In this document: one piece after another, positions 26,164-38,800 of the stretch
How positions within the stretch are numbered: position 1 is the stretch's first letter
Layout of the letters: every line of letters begins with the position of its first letter
DNA from: Sordaria brevicollis
Lineage: Eukaryota; Ascomycota; Sordariomycetes; Sordariales; Sordariaceae
Length of the DNA: 64,000 bases
Assembly: GCA_033439795.1 (NCBI GenBank)
Contig: JAUTDP010000013.1
Span: 1,054,001 to 1,118,000, forward strand
Direction of reading: 5' to 3'
Translations under genes and position numbers: made by a program
The notes under the pieces: model-generated
What the model was told of the DNA's origin: nothing
The model's database searches: none
Seen by the model: the letters and a program-made list of their open reading frames with translations, nothing else

Positions 26164-26625
26164 GGGGTTTTTATATTTAAAGGAAAAAAATCTTTATATT
26201 AATATAAATTATAATAGAAATATAATTATTATAAAAGGAAGAAAAGAATAGAAAGAATAAAAGAAGGTTTAACGGTTAAAAAATTTAATAGTAGTTAAAA
26301 AGGTAAATAAATGAAGGAGTAAAAAGTAAAAAACGGTAGTAAATAAGGGGATAGGATAGCGAATTAAAAAAGCGGAGCGGTTTAATATTCTTACGTAACG
26401 GTAAATAGAAGGGATAAGACGGATATTAATTGCGTTAGCGGTAAATATATACTACGATTATAAAATGCCGAAGAAGCGGCGCGGATAAATCCGCGCCGGG
26501 AATTATAGCCGGGGTTTTTATCCGGGGCGCTTAACGCTTACGGTTTTATCCTACGGAGAATCGGAAATAAACCCTATACTATATTGGCGCTATAAATTTA
26601 GCTAGGGAATAAGAATCTTACTTAC
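26164..26625 (+). other. LINE-A 3' UTR and tail (L5)
   Basis: No coding frame was recognised. It contains the GC-rich hairpin at 26478-26497 and a conserved GGGGCGCTTAACGCTTACGG block, and ends with AAGAATCTTACTTAC. This end is shared by all 3'-complete copies, including the 5'-truncated L8 and L9, which confirms that it is the true 3' terminus. Confidence 0.85.
26478..26497. other. GC-rich hairpin in LINE-A 3' UTR (L5)
   Basis: GGCGCGGAT and ATCCGCGCC pair perfectly around AA. The corresponding site is intact in L3, L9 and L10, partly decayed in L6, L8 and L11, and deleted in L4. Confidence 0.75.
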
Positions 26626-26640
26626 TTATTCCTTCGCTCG
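26626..26640. repeat. Target-site duplication of L5, right copy
   Basis: Exact partner of 19633-19647. Confidence 0.95.
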
Positions 26641-27710
26641 CGCGAAGGAAATTTATACTAAATATATTCGAAGTGTAATTATATATAAAATTTTAATTTT
26701 TTACTAACCGATAAAAATATATAATAAATTTCGAAGGATAATAATCGGATTAATTAAATATTAAATTAAATATTTGAAAGTCGTCGCCGGGGTATATAAA
26801 ATTACGCCGGTACGGAATTTTAAAACGGAAATTTTTTGCCCGCTATTCGATTTCTATTTTAATAAATAGGTAAGGGCTTTCGAAGAGAAATTTGCCCGTA
26901 CGGATTAAATTAAATTCGTCCGAAGAATAATAATTTAAATAATTAATTATATTTAAATAAAACGAATAAAAAATCGACTATTTATTAATAGACCGGAAAG
27001 CGGTACTATTAAAATTAAATAAGCGGAAGAATAAATACTAATAAAGAACCTTATAATAATTATAATAAAACCGCCCTTAATAATTGGCGTACCCGTTTAA
27101 TTATTATAACCGTTAGAATTTTTAACCTTCGATCGAAAAATATAATTAAAAAACGCTACGAAGAGAGAATAAGTATTACATTATAACTATTAATTAATAA
27201 TAATAATAATTAAATTAAATCGGCGGTATAAATTTATAATTATTAACCTCGATCCGAAGTTTAATAATATTATAATAAAACGGTATATAATCGGTTAAAA
27301 AAAGAAGAAATAGAAGAGAATTTAATTTTCGGAAAATAATAAAGATTATTATTTATTAATAAAAACGAAGAATTCCCTTTTCGTTTAAACGAAAATAAAG
27401 GTAATCGGTTTTAAGGTTTTCTTTTTTTAAAGGAGAATTTTTAATATTAATACCCTTATTTATTTATATAAATTAGGACGGGAAACGTTTTACTATATTA
27501 CGTTCGAATATTTTCGGATAATAAATACGTAATTTATAATAATTAATTAGCTATAAACGTAGGAATAATTTTAAATTTATTTAAACGATAGAATTAAGGC
27601 CGAAAGAATCCTATTATAGGTATTTCGGTTAGGATAATTAAATAAATACCGCTTAATAATCGAATTAGAAGAAGAATAGCGAAACGAATTCGCTCGCTAC
27701 TTTTAATTTT
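26641..27710 (+). pseudogene. LINE-A ORF2 (L4), C-terminal fragment
   Basis: Thumb and C-terminal zinc region of ORF2. The zinc segment near 27453-27515 is decayed as in L5. The frame would have joined 17804-19647 before L5 inserted. Confidence 0.8.
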
Positions 27711-28159
27711 CTTTTCTTCCTTTTTTTTTACTTTTATTTATTAATATATTAAAACGAGGACGAGGGAAGATTTCTATTTAGCTAAGAATCTATCGGGCTA
27801 TAAAAGCGACGATTTATTTAATTATTACTTTTTCTTATAATTAACCAAAGTTTTTAATATCTTATTATTATTAATAAATAAACGGTTTTGTTTATTGAAT
27901 TAACGAATATATTAGTATATAATATTAATTATAAATTAACGTTAAGCGAATTAATTATTATTAATAGGAATAGGATTAATTGGACGAATAATTAGTGAAT
28001 TAATTTCTATTAAAGAATTACTACGGGAAGGTATATAAATACCGTTATTATTTAGGGGAATTCTACTATTACCGCTACGAAGTAAATTATTATTACCGTT
28101 ACGGGGTAAATTACTATTATTATTATAAGGGATATTATTTAAAGGAATACGATTATTAA

Positions 28160-28979
28160 TTAAATTATCTTTATTAGAAAGGAGGAATTTATAATAGCCT
28201 TTTTAGAAATAATCGTTAATTAATTATTTTCTATAGCGAATAAATTATTTAAAAGTACTAATAAAGCTATTACTAATAAAGCGAAGGCGAATTGCGCCGG
28301 TAAATTCTTTAATAACGATATAGAAGCGGATAAAATAGTTATAAAATTTATTACTAACCGGGTCTTTAATAACGATTTTATTTTAAAAGGTATTATAGAA
28401 ATTATAAAAATTACAAAACGTATCGATTATATAACGCAAAACCGTTAAAATATATTAAATAACCTAATTAAATTTATTTAAAAACGAATTAAAGTAGGAG
28501 ATATTAATAATATAGAAGATAATAATTTATTCGGGTAATTAGGGATATAATAAATCGATTTAATAATAGCCTTTATATAAATATTATAATTTAGGACGGA
28601 TATAAAAGTAAAAAGGGTTTTAATTAATTAAAAAATATAAACGAAATACGGGGGAGTATAAATATAGTTTCGGAGAAATTAATATAAAAATAAAATATAA
28701 CGGAGGGAGGATTTACTTTTTCTCCGGTATATAGAAGAATTTATTATTAATAAGGAATTTAGTAATACGTTCGAAATTAATTTTAATATCGGTATTAACC
28801 GTATTAAATATAAAGGTTAATAAAGGAAAATAAGGGGGAAATGAATTTTCGCTTTTATTTTTATCGGAGGTTTCTATTATTTTATAAAACGCTTTAGCGC
28901 ATTTTTAACGGAGAATAATTATTTCGAATCGATTATTATTATTAAAGGAAGGAAAAATTTAAAAAGACCTGGGGGATAA
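28160..28979 (+). pseudogene. LINE-A ORF3 (L4)
   Basis: Same third frame as in L5. The stretch from about 28259 to 28450 is free of stops and reads KAKANCAGKFFNNDIEADK, then RIDYITQNR, before a TAA at a Gln position. It keeps the Cys and Gln that other copies have lost. The stop is TAA at 28977-28979. Confidence 0.55.
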
Positions 28980-29419
28980 AGGGTTTTTATATTTAAAGGA
29001 AGGAGGTCTTTACGCTAATATAAACCGTAGTAAAAATGTAATTATAGTAAAAGGAGGAAGAGGATAGAAAGAATAAAGGAAAATTTAACGGTTAGGAAAT
29101 TTAATAGCGGTTGGAAGAGTAAACGGATAGGGGAATAAAAAGTAAAAAATAATAGTAAATAAAGGATAGGATAGTAAATTAGGAAGGCGGAACGGTTTAA
29201 TATTTTAGTATAATAGTAAATAGAAGGGATAAGACGGATATTAATCGCGTTGGCGGTGGGTATATACTATAATTATAGGAAATATAGCCGGGGTTTTTAT
29301 CCGGGGCGCTTAACGCTTACGGTTTTATCCTATAGGGAATCGGAAATAGACCTTATACTATATTAGCGCTATAGATTTAACTAGGGAATAAGAATTTTAC
29401 TTATTTACTTTACTTTCGT

Positions 29420-29850
29420 AAAGGAGGTTTATTATATCGCGATTATAATTATAAAGAGGAGAAAGTTTTTAAAATTAAAAAAGGATTTAATAATAGGAAT
29501 AGAAGTATAATATAAATAAATTTAATAAATTTATTCTATTTATTTATACTAAATTGTAATATATTAATTAATTTTACGAAAGATAAATATAATATTTATA
29601 TAAAAATCGTAGGTTAATCGAATTATATGTAAATTTCTACTTTTCTTAATTTAAAATAGGATAAAACGCAATTTATATAATTAAAGGAGGGGTAACTAAA
29701 CGCAACGCACAAATAATTTTACTTCGAAATTTATTTTAAGGATTTTAATAATTTCTTTTCCCTATTCCTCTTCGGATTATTCTTTTTAATTCTTCTTTAC
29801 CTTTTTCGGCTTCTTAAGTTTAAATTTTTTAACGTTAACGGAATACGCAT
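29420..29850. other. Non-coding AT-rich end of the Gypsy element
   Basis: No gene seen. This stretch lies past the chromodomain and would be 3' UTR or LTR remnant. It shows no terminal repeat with the other end. A few CpA sites survive near 29700-29712. Confidence 0.4.
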
Positions 29851-29859
29851 TATTATAAA

Positions 29860-30025
29860 TATAAACGAAATTTAAAGCGTTTTATAATAAAATTAGGCGT
29901 AAAATATATAAATTCTATTAATTTTTATAATTTTTTATTTAATAAAATATTTAAAAATAGGACGGCTTTTCTTAAAATTAATTTTACGCCCTAGGATTTT
30001 ATTAATTTCGTATTCTTTATTATTA
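29860..30025 (-). pseudogene. Chromodomain at the end of Gypsy integrase
   Basis: On the minus strand the frame reads EYEINKILGRKINFKKSRPI, then an FKYFIK...KNYKN segment and WY-like positions now lost to stops. This order of YEIE-, then R-, then YLVRWKGY-like residues is that of the chromodomain at the C-terminus of chromovirus-type integrases, which directs insertion to histone-marked chromatin. TAA/TAG stand where Trp and Gln are expected. Confidence 0.75.
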
Positions 30026-30029
30026 TTAA

Positions 30030-31440
30030 CGTCCTTTTCTATAATTCGGGCCGGATTAGGGGGTCTTCGATTAAAAAGATCGTTTCCCGCCGGGGTTAGC
30101 GTTAATTAAATAATAAATATAATACGGTAATTCTTTTATATTTTTAGGAAATTAATTTCGATTATTAATAATCTTTTAACGCCGATTATTTTAAAAGGGC
30201 CGATTTTCTATTGAAATTATTTCTTAGGGGGTTTTCCTAGTAAATAATAATTATAATATAAATATAAATAAATTTAATTTCCGATTTTGAACTTTATTAG
30301 CGTTTTATCTTTATTATACTTTATTTTCGCGAAAATTACTATATAGGCAATTATTAATTCCGCTTCAAAATAATTTAATATACGTACGGTTTTAACGTTA
30401 AAATCGTCTTTTAAATTAAAAATTAGATTAAAAAAGGTACGAAGCTTAAACCCCATTAAAAATTTAATAAGGAATTAGCCAATCGCGTCGGTATACATTA
30501 TATTAAAATTAAACTATAAAGCGGGGAATATATTTATTTATAGGATTTCGCTTACAATAATATAATATCGGATAACGATTTCGATAATTTCATTTTTTCT
30601 CTCCGAAAGCCTATTAATTTAAAGATAATACGCCGAAGATATTAAAAATTTAATTCCTATAATTTTAAATACTCCCTACTAAAAATTTAATATAAATTTA
30701 GGGTCCTAATCGGATATAATTATAAAGGGTAAACTCTAATTATAGAGTATTAAATATATTACTAACTACTTTCCCTATTACTTTACGTTAAAAGTAATTT
30801 AATTAGGGATATAAAGGGTATATTTATTATATTTACTATTAATTATAAGAATAATATTAAAACCTCCGTTTAAAATTTTAAATATATGGCTTTTTAAATA
30901 AATAGGAAGGGTAATAACGAAATTAATCGTAATAATATAGTTAAGGATAGGTAGGGTATTAATCGGGTTTATCTCTCTTAAAAGCTTTTTCCTCAACGTA
31001 ACGTTCTTTAAATATTCCGGGCAATAATTAATATAATTTTTAATTTTACGCATTATTTTTAAAAAGGAATACGATATTAAGTCTTTAATTATATAATTAA
31101 TATTAAAATAATATTTAGAATTATAAATTATTTTTAATATTTTTTTAACGTATTTATTTAGGATATATAACTTTTATTATTACTTCGATATTTAATAAAA
31201 AAGGAGATTATTATTTAAATAAAAGGATATTCTTTTAATTATTAGTAATTTAGTAGGGTTAATTTTATATAGCGCTTTCCTATTTTTTACGAATTTAATA
31301 ATTTTCGTTAGCTTAGTATTTTTTCTATACCCGTTAATAATTTTTTACTTAAATTTTAAATCTATCTCGGCTATAAAAACGGTATATCCCTCTTCCTAAA
31401 TATTATTAAATTCGCTTTTAATTTAATCTTTTTCTTATTC
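30030..31440 (-). pseudogene. Gypsy integrase
   Basis: Integrase remnant. The open stretch at 30799-31053 reads CPEYLKNVTLRKKLLREI and later TINFVITLPIY. The family has TxDFVxxLP here; the Asn is the first catalytic Asp changed by a GAT-to-AAT transition. A second open stretch at 30274-30456 (AYIVIFAKIKYNKDKTLIKF) matches the region just before the GD.VYL motif of fungal Gypsy integrases. KIGPFKIIGV-like and PAGNDLFNRRPPNPA-like segments follow towards the chromodomain. Frame breaks are RIP-type. Confidence 0.82.
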
Positions 31441-31459
31441 CTCGTTATTATTAATAGTC

Positions 31460-31990
31460 GGAAGGCATAAAAGCGTATTAGGGATATAATTTATTTTACC
31501 GGGGATATAGCGCACGTTTAACTTAAATTGGGCGAATATAATTAATACTATTATAAAACGCGGGTTAAATTTATTAATATTAATTATTTCGAAAGAAATT
31601 TAGCGTACAATATTCGGGGTAGCCTTATAATTAATAAAAATTATAATTGGAAATTTTAACGATTAGAACTATAACTTTAATTTCTTTACCGTTTAAATTA
31701 AACCGGCTATTTCTATTTCGGTTAACTAATATATTTACTCAATTTTAGTGAATTTCCGGTTAATATATAAGATTAATTAAATTTTATTAATAGAAATAAT
31801 TTTTTAATTTTAATTAAACGTAATACTTTTAATATAAAAAGCGATAACGCTTATACTTCTCTTTAACGCATTAATTTTAACGAAGGCTATACAATTTAAA
31901 TTCTAATAAATTAAAAATACTATTTTAATTAAATAATTTTATAGGATAGTAAATACTTCTTTTTTACAGTTCGTCGGGATAAATTTAACT
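31460..31990 (-). pseudogene. Gypsy RNase H domain
   Basis: The minus-strand frame contains LTEIEIAGLI (stop read as W) TVKK near 31690-31730, then PIIIFINYKATPNIV, and NVRYIPGKINYIPN near 31470-31530. These match the RNase H block of fungal Ty3/Gypsy elements (TELEVAGLVWTVKK, FTDHSAT, VRYKPGK). The Asp of FTDH is now Asn. It lies between the RT and the integrase, in the Ty3/Gypsy order. Confidence 0.88.
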
Positions 31991-32289
31991 TTAAAAGTAT
32001 AATTCTTTTTTATTACTTTTAATTTACCCTAGGGTAACGTCCCGTCTTCGTACCTAGTTTTTAATATAATTATTTTACAATTTTTAAAAAATTTTACTTT
32101 CTACTTATAAAAAGGGACGAAGTAGCGTAAAAAGCCCGTTAAATTTAAGTATATTTCGAAATTATTAAGGGTAGTTAATATTTTAAACTTTATTAATACT
32201 TCTACTTTATTTATAATTATTAAAAGACTTAACCTATTAATATAGAAATTTAAAAATTTTACGGATAGGAAACCGAAGAAGGATTTTTA

Positions 32290-33000
32290 TAGGTTAATAC
32301 CTAAATTTATTATTTAAAATACGGCTAAAACCTTACGTACGTACTTAATATACTCCTTTACCGTTTTACTAAGAATAATAATATTATTAATATATATACG
32401 GTAAAAGTAGCGAAATTTTATTAAACGTTTATTTATAAGTTTCTAAATATACGAGGGGGAATTTTTAAAACTTATAAGAACGATTAAATTAATTTCTAAA
32501 CTTCAATACGTTATTAAAATTATACGATTTTAATACCGAAATTAAACTAGGAATTAATAAAAAAACGACGAAGCGTTAAGAGCCGTAAAAAATATATACC
32601 CGATTAGGGTATTAATAATCTCGTCATAATTAGGGAAGGGGTAAGTATTAAAAATCGTTATTCTATTTAACGCGTATAAATCGACCACTATTCGGCCCTT
32701 CCTTATTCTATTAATTATCCTCTAAATAATAAATATTAAATGGCCGAAAGGAGTGGGGTACTTTATAAATAATAATTTTCTTTAGTCCTTTAATTTATTA
32801 AATATTTTATCGATTACTTTCTACTCCTCTAATCCCAATTTATATAACCTTATTCCTACTTTTTCCTTTTACTAACCTTTAATTAAATTAATCCTTAAAT
32901 ACTCATTTTTATTTATTTTCACCGTATTTTCTCTACTCTAATATTTAAACCTATTAATAATCTTCTTTAATTATTTCGTTAATTTACGGTTAATATTTAT
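32290..33000 (-). pseudogene. Gypsy reverse transcriptase
   Basis: The minus-strand frame reads KGRIVVDLYALNR at about 32663-32710 and then TYPFPNYDEI. A FFTALNASSFFY segment (family DA) follows, then KNSPSY, and YINNIIILSKT with the catalytic box at 32383-32394. In active elements this box is YIDDI; here both Asp are Asn. GRxVVDxRALN and YPLP are diagnostic of Ty3/Gypsy RT. Confidence 0.92.
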
Positions 33001-33269
33001 AATATAAACCTTAATTTTAGTTATAATAATAAGAATGCCATTTAGACGGCTAATACTAAATTCTTTATATTTATTAAATATTTTAGGTAATAATTTACCG
33101 GGTAAATCGTTTAGGTTAATAGGCTTTAAGTCCGCTTTTAGGTTACTATTAATAATATTTCTAAGGATAGGGAATATTTCCGATTTGGCCGCTTTTTTTA
33201 CTTCTACTAATTTAATTACGGATTTATTAGGTTTAAATTATTTTAACGGGGATAACTTAATTTTTATTT

Positions 33270-34053
33270 CCTAATATACTTTCAATTTTATTAATTTAGC
33301 TATTAATTTAATACGTTTTAATTCTTTTTCTTCCGGCTTTAGTATTAAATTTTCGATTCTAAGGTTATCCGCTTTAAATATTTCGTTAAATATAATATAA
33401 ACGTTATTTTTATCGGCTTCTATTAATTTATTAATAATTTCGTTAAAAATAAAACTTTCTACAATTATTATTTTAATAATTAAATTAATAAAGGCTATTT
33501 TCTCCTAATTCGTAAATATATACCTATTATCTTCGAAATCTTTAATAACGCCGACTTTCTTTTTACGATTGATAATCTTATATATATCGGATATATTTAA
33601 AATTATAATTATTTTAACGGATTTAATATATATTAATTAATTAATAACGCTATTAATAGTTCTATAAAATATATATTTTCGGGGGGATTTATTAACGTCG
33701 GTTTAGGGTAGGTTATAGTAATTAATTAGGATTTATATTATCGAACGCGGCAAGATAACGGTTTTAATTATAATTATTACGCGCTAGCGGATAGGGATTA
33801 ATTTTAGTATATATTCGAATAAAAAAGTTAGATTTTTATATAATTCTAAAGTAATAATTTACTAAAGGTAATTAATAATTATACGGTTAGGATTTAAAAA
33901 TTCTATATTTAAAAGTATATTCGGACTTAAATTAACCGTTAATTACGTTATAATTATAAATTGCCCTAAGACTTTAAATCCGTTTACTATTCCCGGGATA
34001 TAGAACGTAATATTAATTTATTTATTAATTATAATTTTACTTTTACCGATTCT
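33270..34053 (-). pseudogene. Gypsy protease-RT linker region
   Basis: The minus-strand frame is long and fairly open. It includes NITFYIPGIVNGFKVLGQFI near 33960-34020 and KSPRKYIFY near 33690. This matches the spacer between the aspartic protease and RT of fungal Gypsy elements. L6 separates it from the protease at 41083-41346. An open frame on the plus strand at 33035-33274 overlaps this region and the start of the RT and is an antisense shadow. Confidence 0.7.
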
Positions 34054-34068
34054 ATTTATTAATTATAA
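34054..34068. repeat. Target-site duplication of L6, left copy
   Basis: ATTTATTAATTATAA here and ATTTATTAGTTATAA at 41041-41055 flank L6. The single A/G difference fits later RIP. The duplicated DNA is Gypsy sequence. Confidence 0.9.
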
Positions 34069-34171
34069 AAACTGCTTTGGAACCGGAAATGCCGATTTCT
34101 AGTCGAAGAGCGCTCTAAAACGAAAACCGATAACGGGAATCGATTCAAAAGGGTCTTTTACGTCCTTTACG

Positions 34172-35846
34172 ATATCCTACAACGAATATAACGATGACGA
34201 TATATCGTTATTACCGATAATGATTAATAGCGGCAATTATAAATTCGAAAATAGCGTCTACAACCCGTTCGCAAAATTTTTAATTTATAACGACCTTAAC
34301 GTAGTACGTACCGCGAAAATTTCGGAAAAAATGCAAAAGGATAATAAAATTATAAAGAAACTTATTATTAAAGCGAATAAATCTTCGGACTACAACGCCA
34401 TTTCGCTTAAAGATTATAATTAAGTTCGTAAATTATTTAATAAATATATAAAAATCCTTACGAAGAAAAATAAAATAACGTACCCCGAAATTAATAAGGT
34501 TAATAACGATTAAATTATTATTAAAAAAAATTTCGACGATTTAAAGAAAATAATCCTATAGGAATTATAAAAGAATATTAAAGAAGCGTTAAAAATATAA
34601 ACCGGAATTATAAAGGACGCTTTTCCTAAAATTAGGTCTATCCCCTAATATATTATAATTATTACCCCCCTTTTAAAAATATTCCCTATTAATTACGATT
34701 GTACCCTCTTTATTCGAAGTATTATAATTAATATTTAATATTCGAAACGGACGAACGAAGAAATTAAAATTCAAATCGAAAAAATACTTCGCGATTTAAG
34801 GACTGGTATTTCTAATATTATATAAACCGCTACGAAATTATTTATAACTGGAAATTATAAAATTATATTTAATAATATTATATATAAATAATATTAGTAA
34901 TATTAAATTTAAATTAAAAAAATCTTTAGCGAAAAAGCGTTTATATTTTTAAATATTATTATATTAATTATTAAAGGGTTCTTTTAAACGAATATCGTTA
35001 AATATATAAGGATAAAGGATATTATTTATAAAATATAATAGGCGAACCTAACCGCCTTTATTATTAAAATACGCCCGTAGAAGAAAAAAATTAGCGAAGA
35101 TAGGGGTTTTCTTATAATAGAAATTATAATTATAAAAATAACCGAAATTCTTTATAAAAGATTCTTTCTATAGGAGGGCGGCGTGTATATTTATAAATTA
35201 TTTACCTCTTCGGTTAATATTTAATAATATTTTATTTATTAAGGCGTAAAATATTTAAAGAAATTCTATTATAACGCTAACGTTTATAAATATTATAATA
35301 AGAATAAATATAATAAAGACCGCTTTAGAGAAGCGAATTACTTATTTAACGAAAATAAATTATTAATTTTCTATATTCTGTATAAAAAATACGGGTATTA
35401 CGCCTTTAAAAAGAAGGTATACCCTATTTTTAAGAAAATTATTACGAAAATTACCGTAAAATATACCGAGAGGTTACGTTTATTTATATACCGGAAGGAC
35501 TTTAAAAAAAATATTATATTAAAATTAATAGCGGTAAAGGATAATAAGGATATTAATTTCCCTAACGCCCCCTCTACCGTCCGTATTATTATTATTCGTA
35601 AGAGGGAATTTAAAAGTAGAAATAAAAGCTATACCCGTAAACGGATTAACGGGCCTTTTATTAAATTAAAATTAATAATTAAAGGCCCGATAAATATATT
35701 TACAAATTTTTAGGGTTTGGATATTCGGAGCGGCGCCGGTTTAATCGCCGCCGTTAGACCAACTACTTAGAAGGAAAAAACTCTTATTCCTACTCTACCC
35801 GCGAAATTAAAAAATATTCCCTTATAGAGTAATTAATAATCCGATT
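34172..35846 (+). pseudogene. LINE-A ORF1 (L6)
   Basis: ORF1 remnant. The segment 34220-34423 is still open for 67 codons (FENSVYNPFAKFLIYNDLNV ... SSDYNAISLKDYN) and ends at a TAA where L5 and L7 suggest Gln. The zinc-knuckle region lies around 35290-35420. The true start would be the ATG equivalent of L7, here ATA at 34172. Confidence 0.8.
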
Positions 35847-35857
35847 AAAAATATTCT

Positions 35858-38800
35858 ATTAAAATATAAGGAAATTATATAAAAGAAGGAAATTGCTATT
35901 TAAATAGAAGGAAATTTACAATATTATAGCAATTTAAAAACCGGGTAGGAATTTAAACGAAGATATTTATCGTTTATAGGGCGGTAAATATATTAAAGTA
36001 AATTATTTAAAAAAAAAGAAGGCGGTTATTTACGTAAATAAAAAATAAAATTTTAAAAATTTAAATTTCTATATTAGAAAAGATTAAGCTTTTATAACGT
36101 TTAAAAATTTAAAGGAATTATTAATTATTTATTCAATTTATTCCTTTATTAAAACGTATAAAATATTAAAATACGAATAAGGGTTTCCCCTCTTCGAATT
36201 TATTAAAGAAAAACCCTTAATAAAATATTAAATTATAATCGTCGAAAATTTTAACTTCTATTATCCTAATTAGGATTTAAAAAATAAAATTAGTTTAAAA
36301 GCCGAAAAATTCCTTATATAAGTACGACGGTAACGTATATAGTTCGTTACCTTTAAAGGGGAATTAATTTATATAAATAACGCGATACGGGAAAAAAGAA
36401 ATAGGATAATTAATTACGTATAAATAATATTAAAAATCGAAATTAAATATTAAGAGGTATAATGGTACGAATAAACCGGTTCGGATTATTATTTTTAAGA
36501 AATTTAAATTTATACCAAAAAAAAAGTTAAAAAAGTAGAAGTAAAGGAAAATTATAATTAGAATTTAATAAATATAGAAAAGGTACGAAAAGTAACGTTA
36601 TAACGGATTTTAATCCCGACGAAGATCGATACGAAAGAGGAATTAGAATTTATATTCGATAAGTTCGATAGAGAATTTATAAATATAGCGGAGGAATTCG
36701 TCCTATATTAGAAGAAAAATCGAAAGAAAAGAGTAAAATAATAAACGTTAAAATATAAAATAACGATAAAAAATACGAAGCGGAAATAATAAAAGTAATA
36801 TAAGGAAAAGATATCCTCGAATTAAATAAAATTCGTAGAAGTATTAATAAAGAAAAGAAGGATTAATACGAAAATTTAATAAATAATATAATAAAAAGGC
36901 GTCGAAAGGGCGTTAAAGAATTTAAATAAACTTTAAACCTTCGAAAAATAAGCCTATACTTAAAATTATTTATTAATAAACCCGCCTAAATTCCTAAGTT
37001 TTAAATAATATAAGGGAATAAAAGAAATCGAAGATTATAACGGTAAGGTAAATATTTTCGCCGAACGTTTCTTCCCGAAAATAAACGTTTTTACGGACTA
37101 TTTACCCGATTAGACCTTTCCTCTAAATATTAACGATTCGTTATTTATTAATAAATTAATTACCGAAAAGGATATTTAGGAAATTTTATTTTAAATAGTT
37201 TTAAATAAAATATTAGGCGTCGATTAATATTCGAATAAATTTTTAAAAATTTATAGGGAATTATTCCGAAAAATTATAATTATTTTCGTAATTACGAATT
37301 TTCGTTTTAAATATTTCCTATAATAGTTTAAGAATATAAAAATAATCGTTCTTAAAAAGCTAGGAAAAATTATTATATAATAAAAATTAGCCGGCGCGTA
37401 GAAGCTAATTTCATTATTAAATAACGTAAGGAAAATCCTCGAAGTATTTATCGCTAAAAGGTTTACTTAAATTGCGGAAGAATTTAACCTCTTATTAAAA
37501 GGTTAAATAAGCAATTAGGTAAATTATTCGACCGAATTTATTATCCATATCGTTACGGATGCTATATATACGGTTTAAAAACTCAAAGCCGTTACGTCGC
37601 TAATACTCCTTAATTTTAAAGGCGTATTTAATAAAATTAATTATAAATAATTATTATATACCCTATAGGAAATATAATTTTTATAATAAATTCTCGAATA
37701 AGTAATGAATTTTATTAATAGATAAAGAAATTCCCTTTTCTTTAACGACGAAATATCCGTTCCTTATATTATAAAAGCCGGAATACCCTAAGGCTCCCCC
37801 CTCTCCCTAATTTTTTTTATCCTCTTTATTACCCTATTATATTATAAATTAATTACGGTTAAAAATATAATTATAATCGGCTTCGTCGACGATATTAATA
37901 TTATTATTATAATGAAAATTATTAAAGAGAATTATAGGATATTTTAAACGGTATAAGAAATTTATTCCGAATAGGTAAAGGAAAGAAGTATAGAATTCGA
38001 AGCGAATAAAACGGAATTAATATATTTTATACGAACGAAGGTATTAAAAATAGAAATTTTCTAATTTGGGGATATTATACTTCAACCGATAGAATCGATA
38101 AAATTCCTAAGTATTTAATTAAACTGTAAATTTAATTATCGAATTTACGTAGAAGTTATTAAAAAAAAAAAAAAAATTTAAATAAATATATTAATTCGAT
38201 TAGCTATAAAAATTTAGGGTTATTCCTTCGCTCGTACGAAGGAAATTTATACTAAATATATTCGAAATGTAATTATATATAAAGCTTTAATTTTTTACTA
38301 ACCGATAGAAATATATAATAAACCCCGAAGGATAATAATTAAATTAGTTAAATATTAAATTAAATATTTAAAAATCGTTACCGGGGCGTATAAAATTACG
38401 CTAATATAGAACCTTAAAACGGAAATTTTTTATTTACTATTCGACTTCTACTTTAATAAATAAATAAAAACTTTCGAAAAAAAATTCGCCCGTATAAACT
38501 AAATTAAATTCGTCCAAAGAATAGTAATTTAAATAATTAATTATATTTAAATAAAACGAATAAGAAATCGATTATTTATTAATAAACCGGAAAATAATAC
38601 CGCTAAAATTAAATAGGCGGAAAAATAAATACTAATAGAAAACTTTATAACGATTATAATAGGACCGCCCCTAATAATAAGCGTACTTACTTAATTATTA
38701 TAACCGCCGGAATTTTTAACCTTTAATCGAAAAGTATAATTAAAAGACGCTATAAAGAGAAAGTAAATATTATATTATAATTATTAATTAATAATAATAG

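Larger units (their letters stand above)
19648..26625 (+). mobile_element. LINE-A copy L5, full length, nested in L4
   Basis: A complete 6,978-bp copy with an exact 15-bp target-site duplication. Layout: 5' end at 19648, ORF1 about 19759-21424, ORF2 about 21437-24895, ORF3 to 26163, and a 460-bp 3' UTR ending in GAATCTTACTTAC. The tail is a short TTAC repeat rather than poly(A). The ORF order, APE-type endonuclease, RT sequence and C-terminal zinc motif place the family with fungal Tad1-like LINEs. Confidence 0.95.
26641..29410 (+). mobile_element. LINE-A copy L4, 3' segment
   Basis: L4 continues after L5 with the RT thumb, the ORF2 C-terminus, ORF3 and the 3' UTR, and ends in a TTAC-like tail at about 29410. 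The 3' UTR hairpin is missing: near 29278 the sequence jumps from ATTATAGGA to AATATAGCCGGGG. Gypsy sequence follows directly. Confidence 0.9.
29411..34053 (-). mobile_element. Ty3/Gypsy retrotransposon, pol 3' part
   Basis: A RIP-damaged LTR retrotransposon on the minus strand, split by L6. Reading right to left this part holds the protease-RT linker, RT, RNase H, integrase and a C-terminal chromodomain. The element continues at 41056-44193. No LTR pair was recognised: 29411-29850 and 43000-44190 do not resemble each other. The 3' LTR may be lost or too decayed. Confidence 0.88.

Noticed and set aside
29411..29850. 3' LTR of the Gypsy element
   Set aside because: No similarity to 43000-44190 was visible, so an LTR could not be supported.
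33035..33274. 79-codon open frame on the plus strand
   Set aside because: It lies antisense to the Gypsy pol region, whose minus-strand frame matches known RT and linker sequence; no family match on the plus strand.
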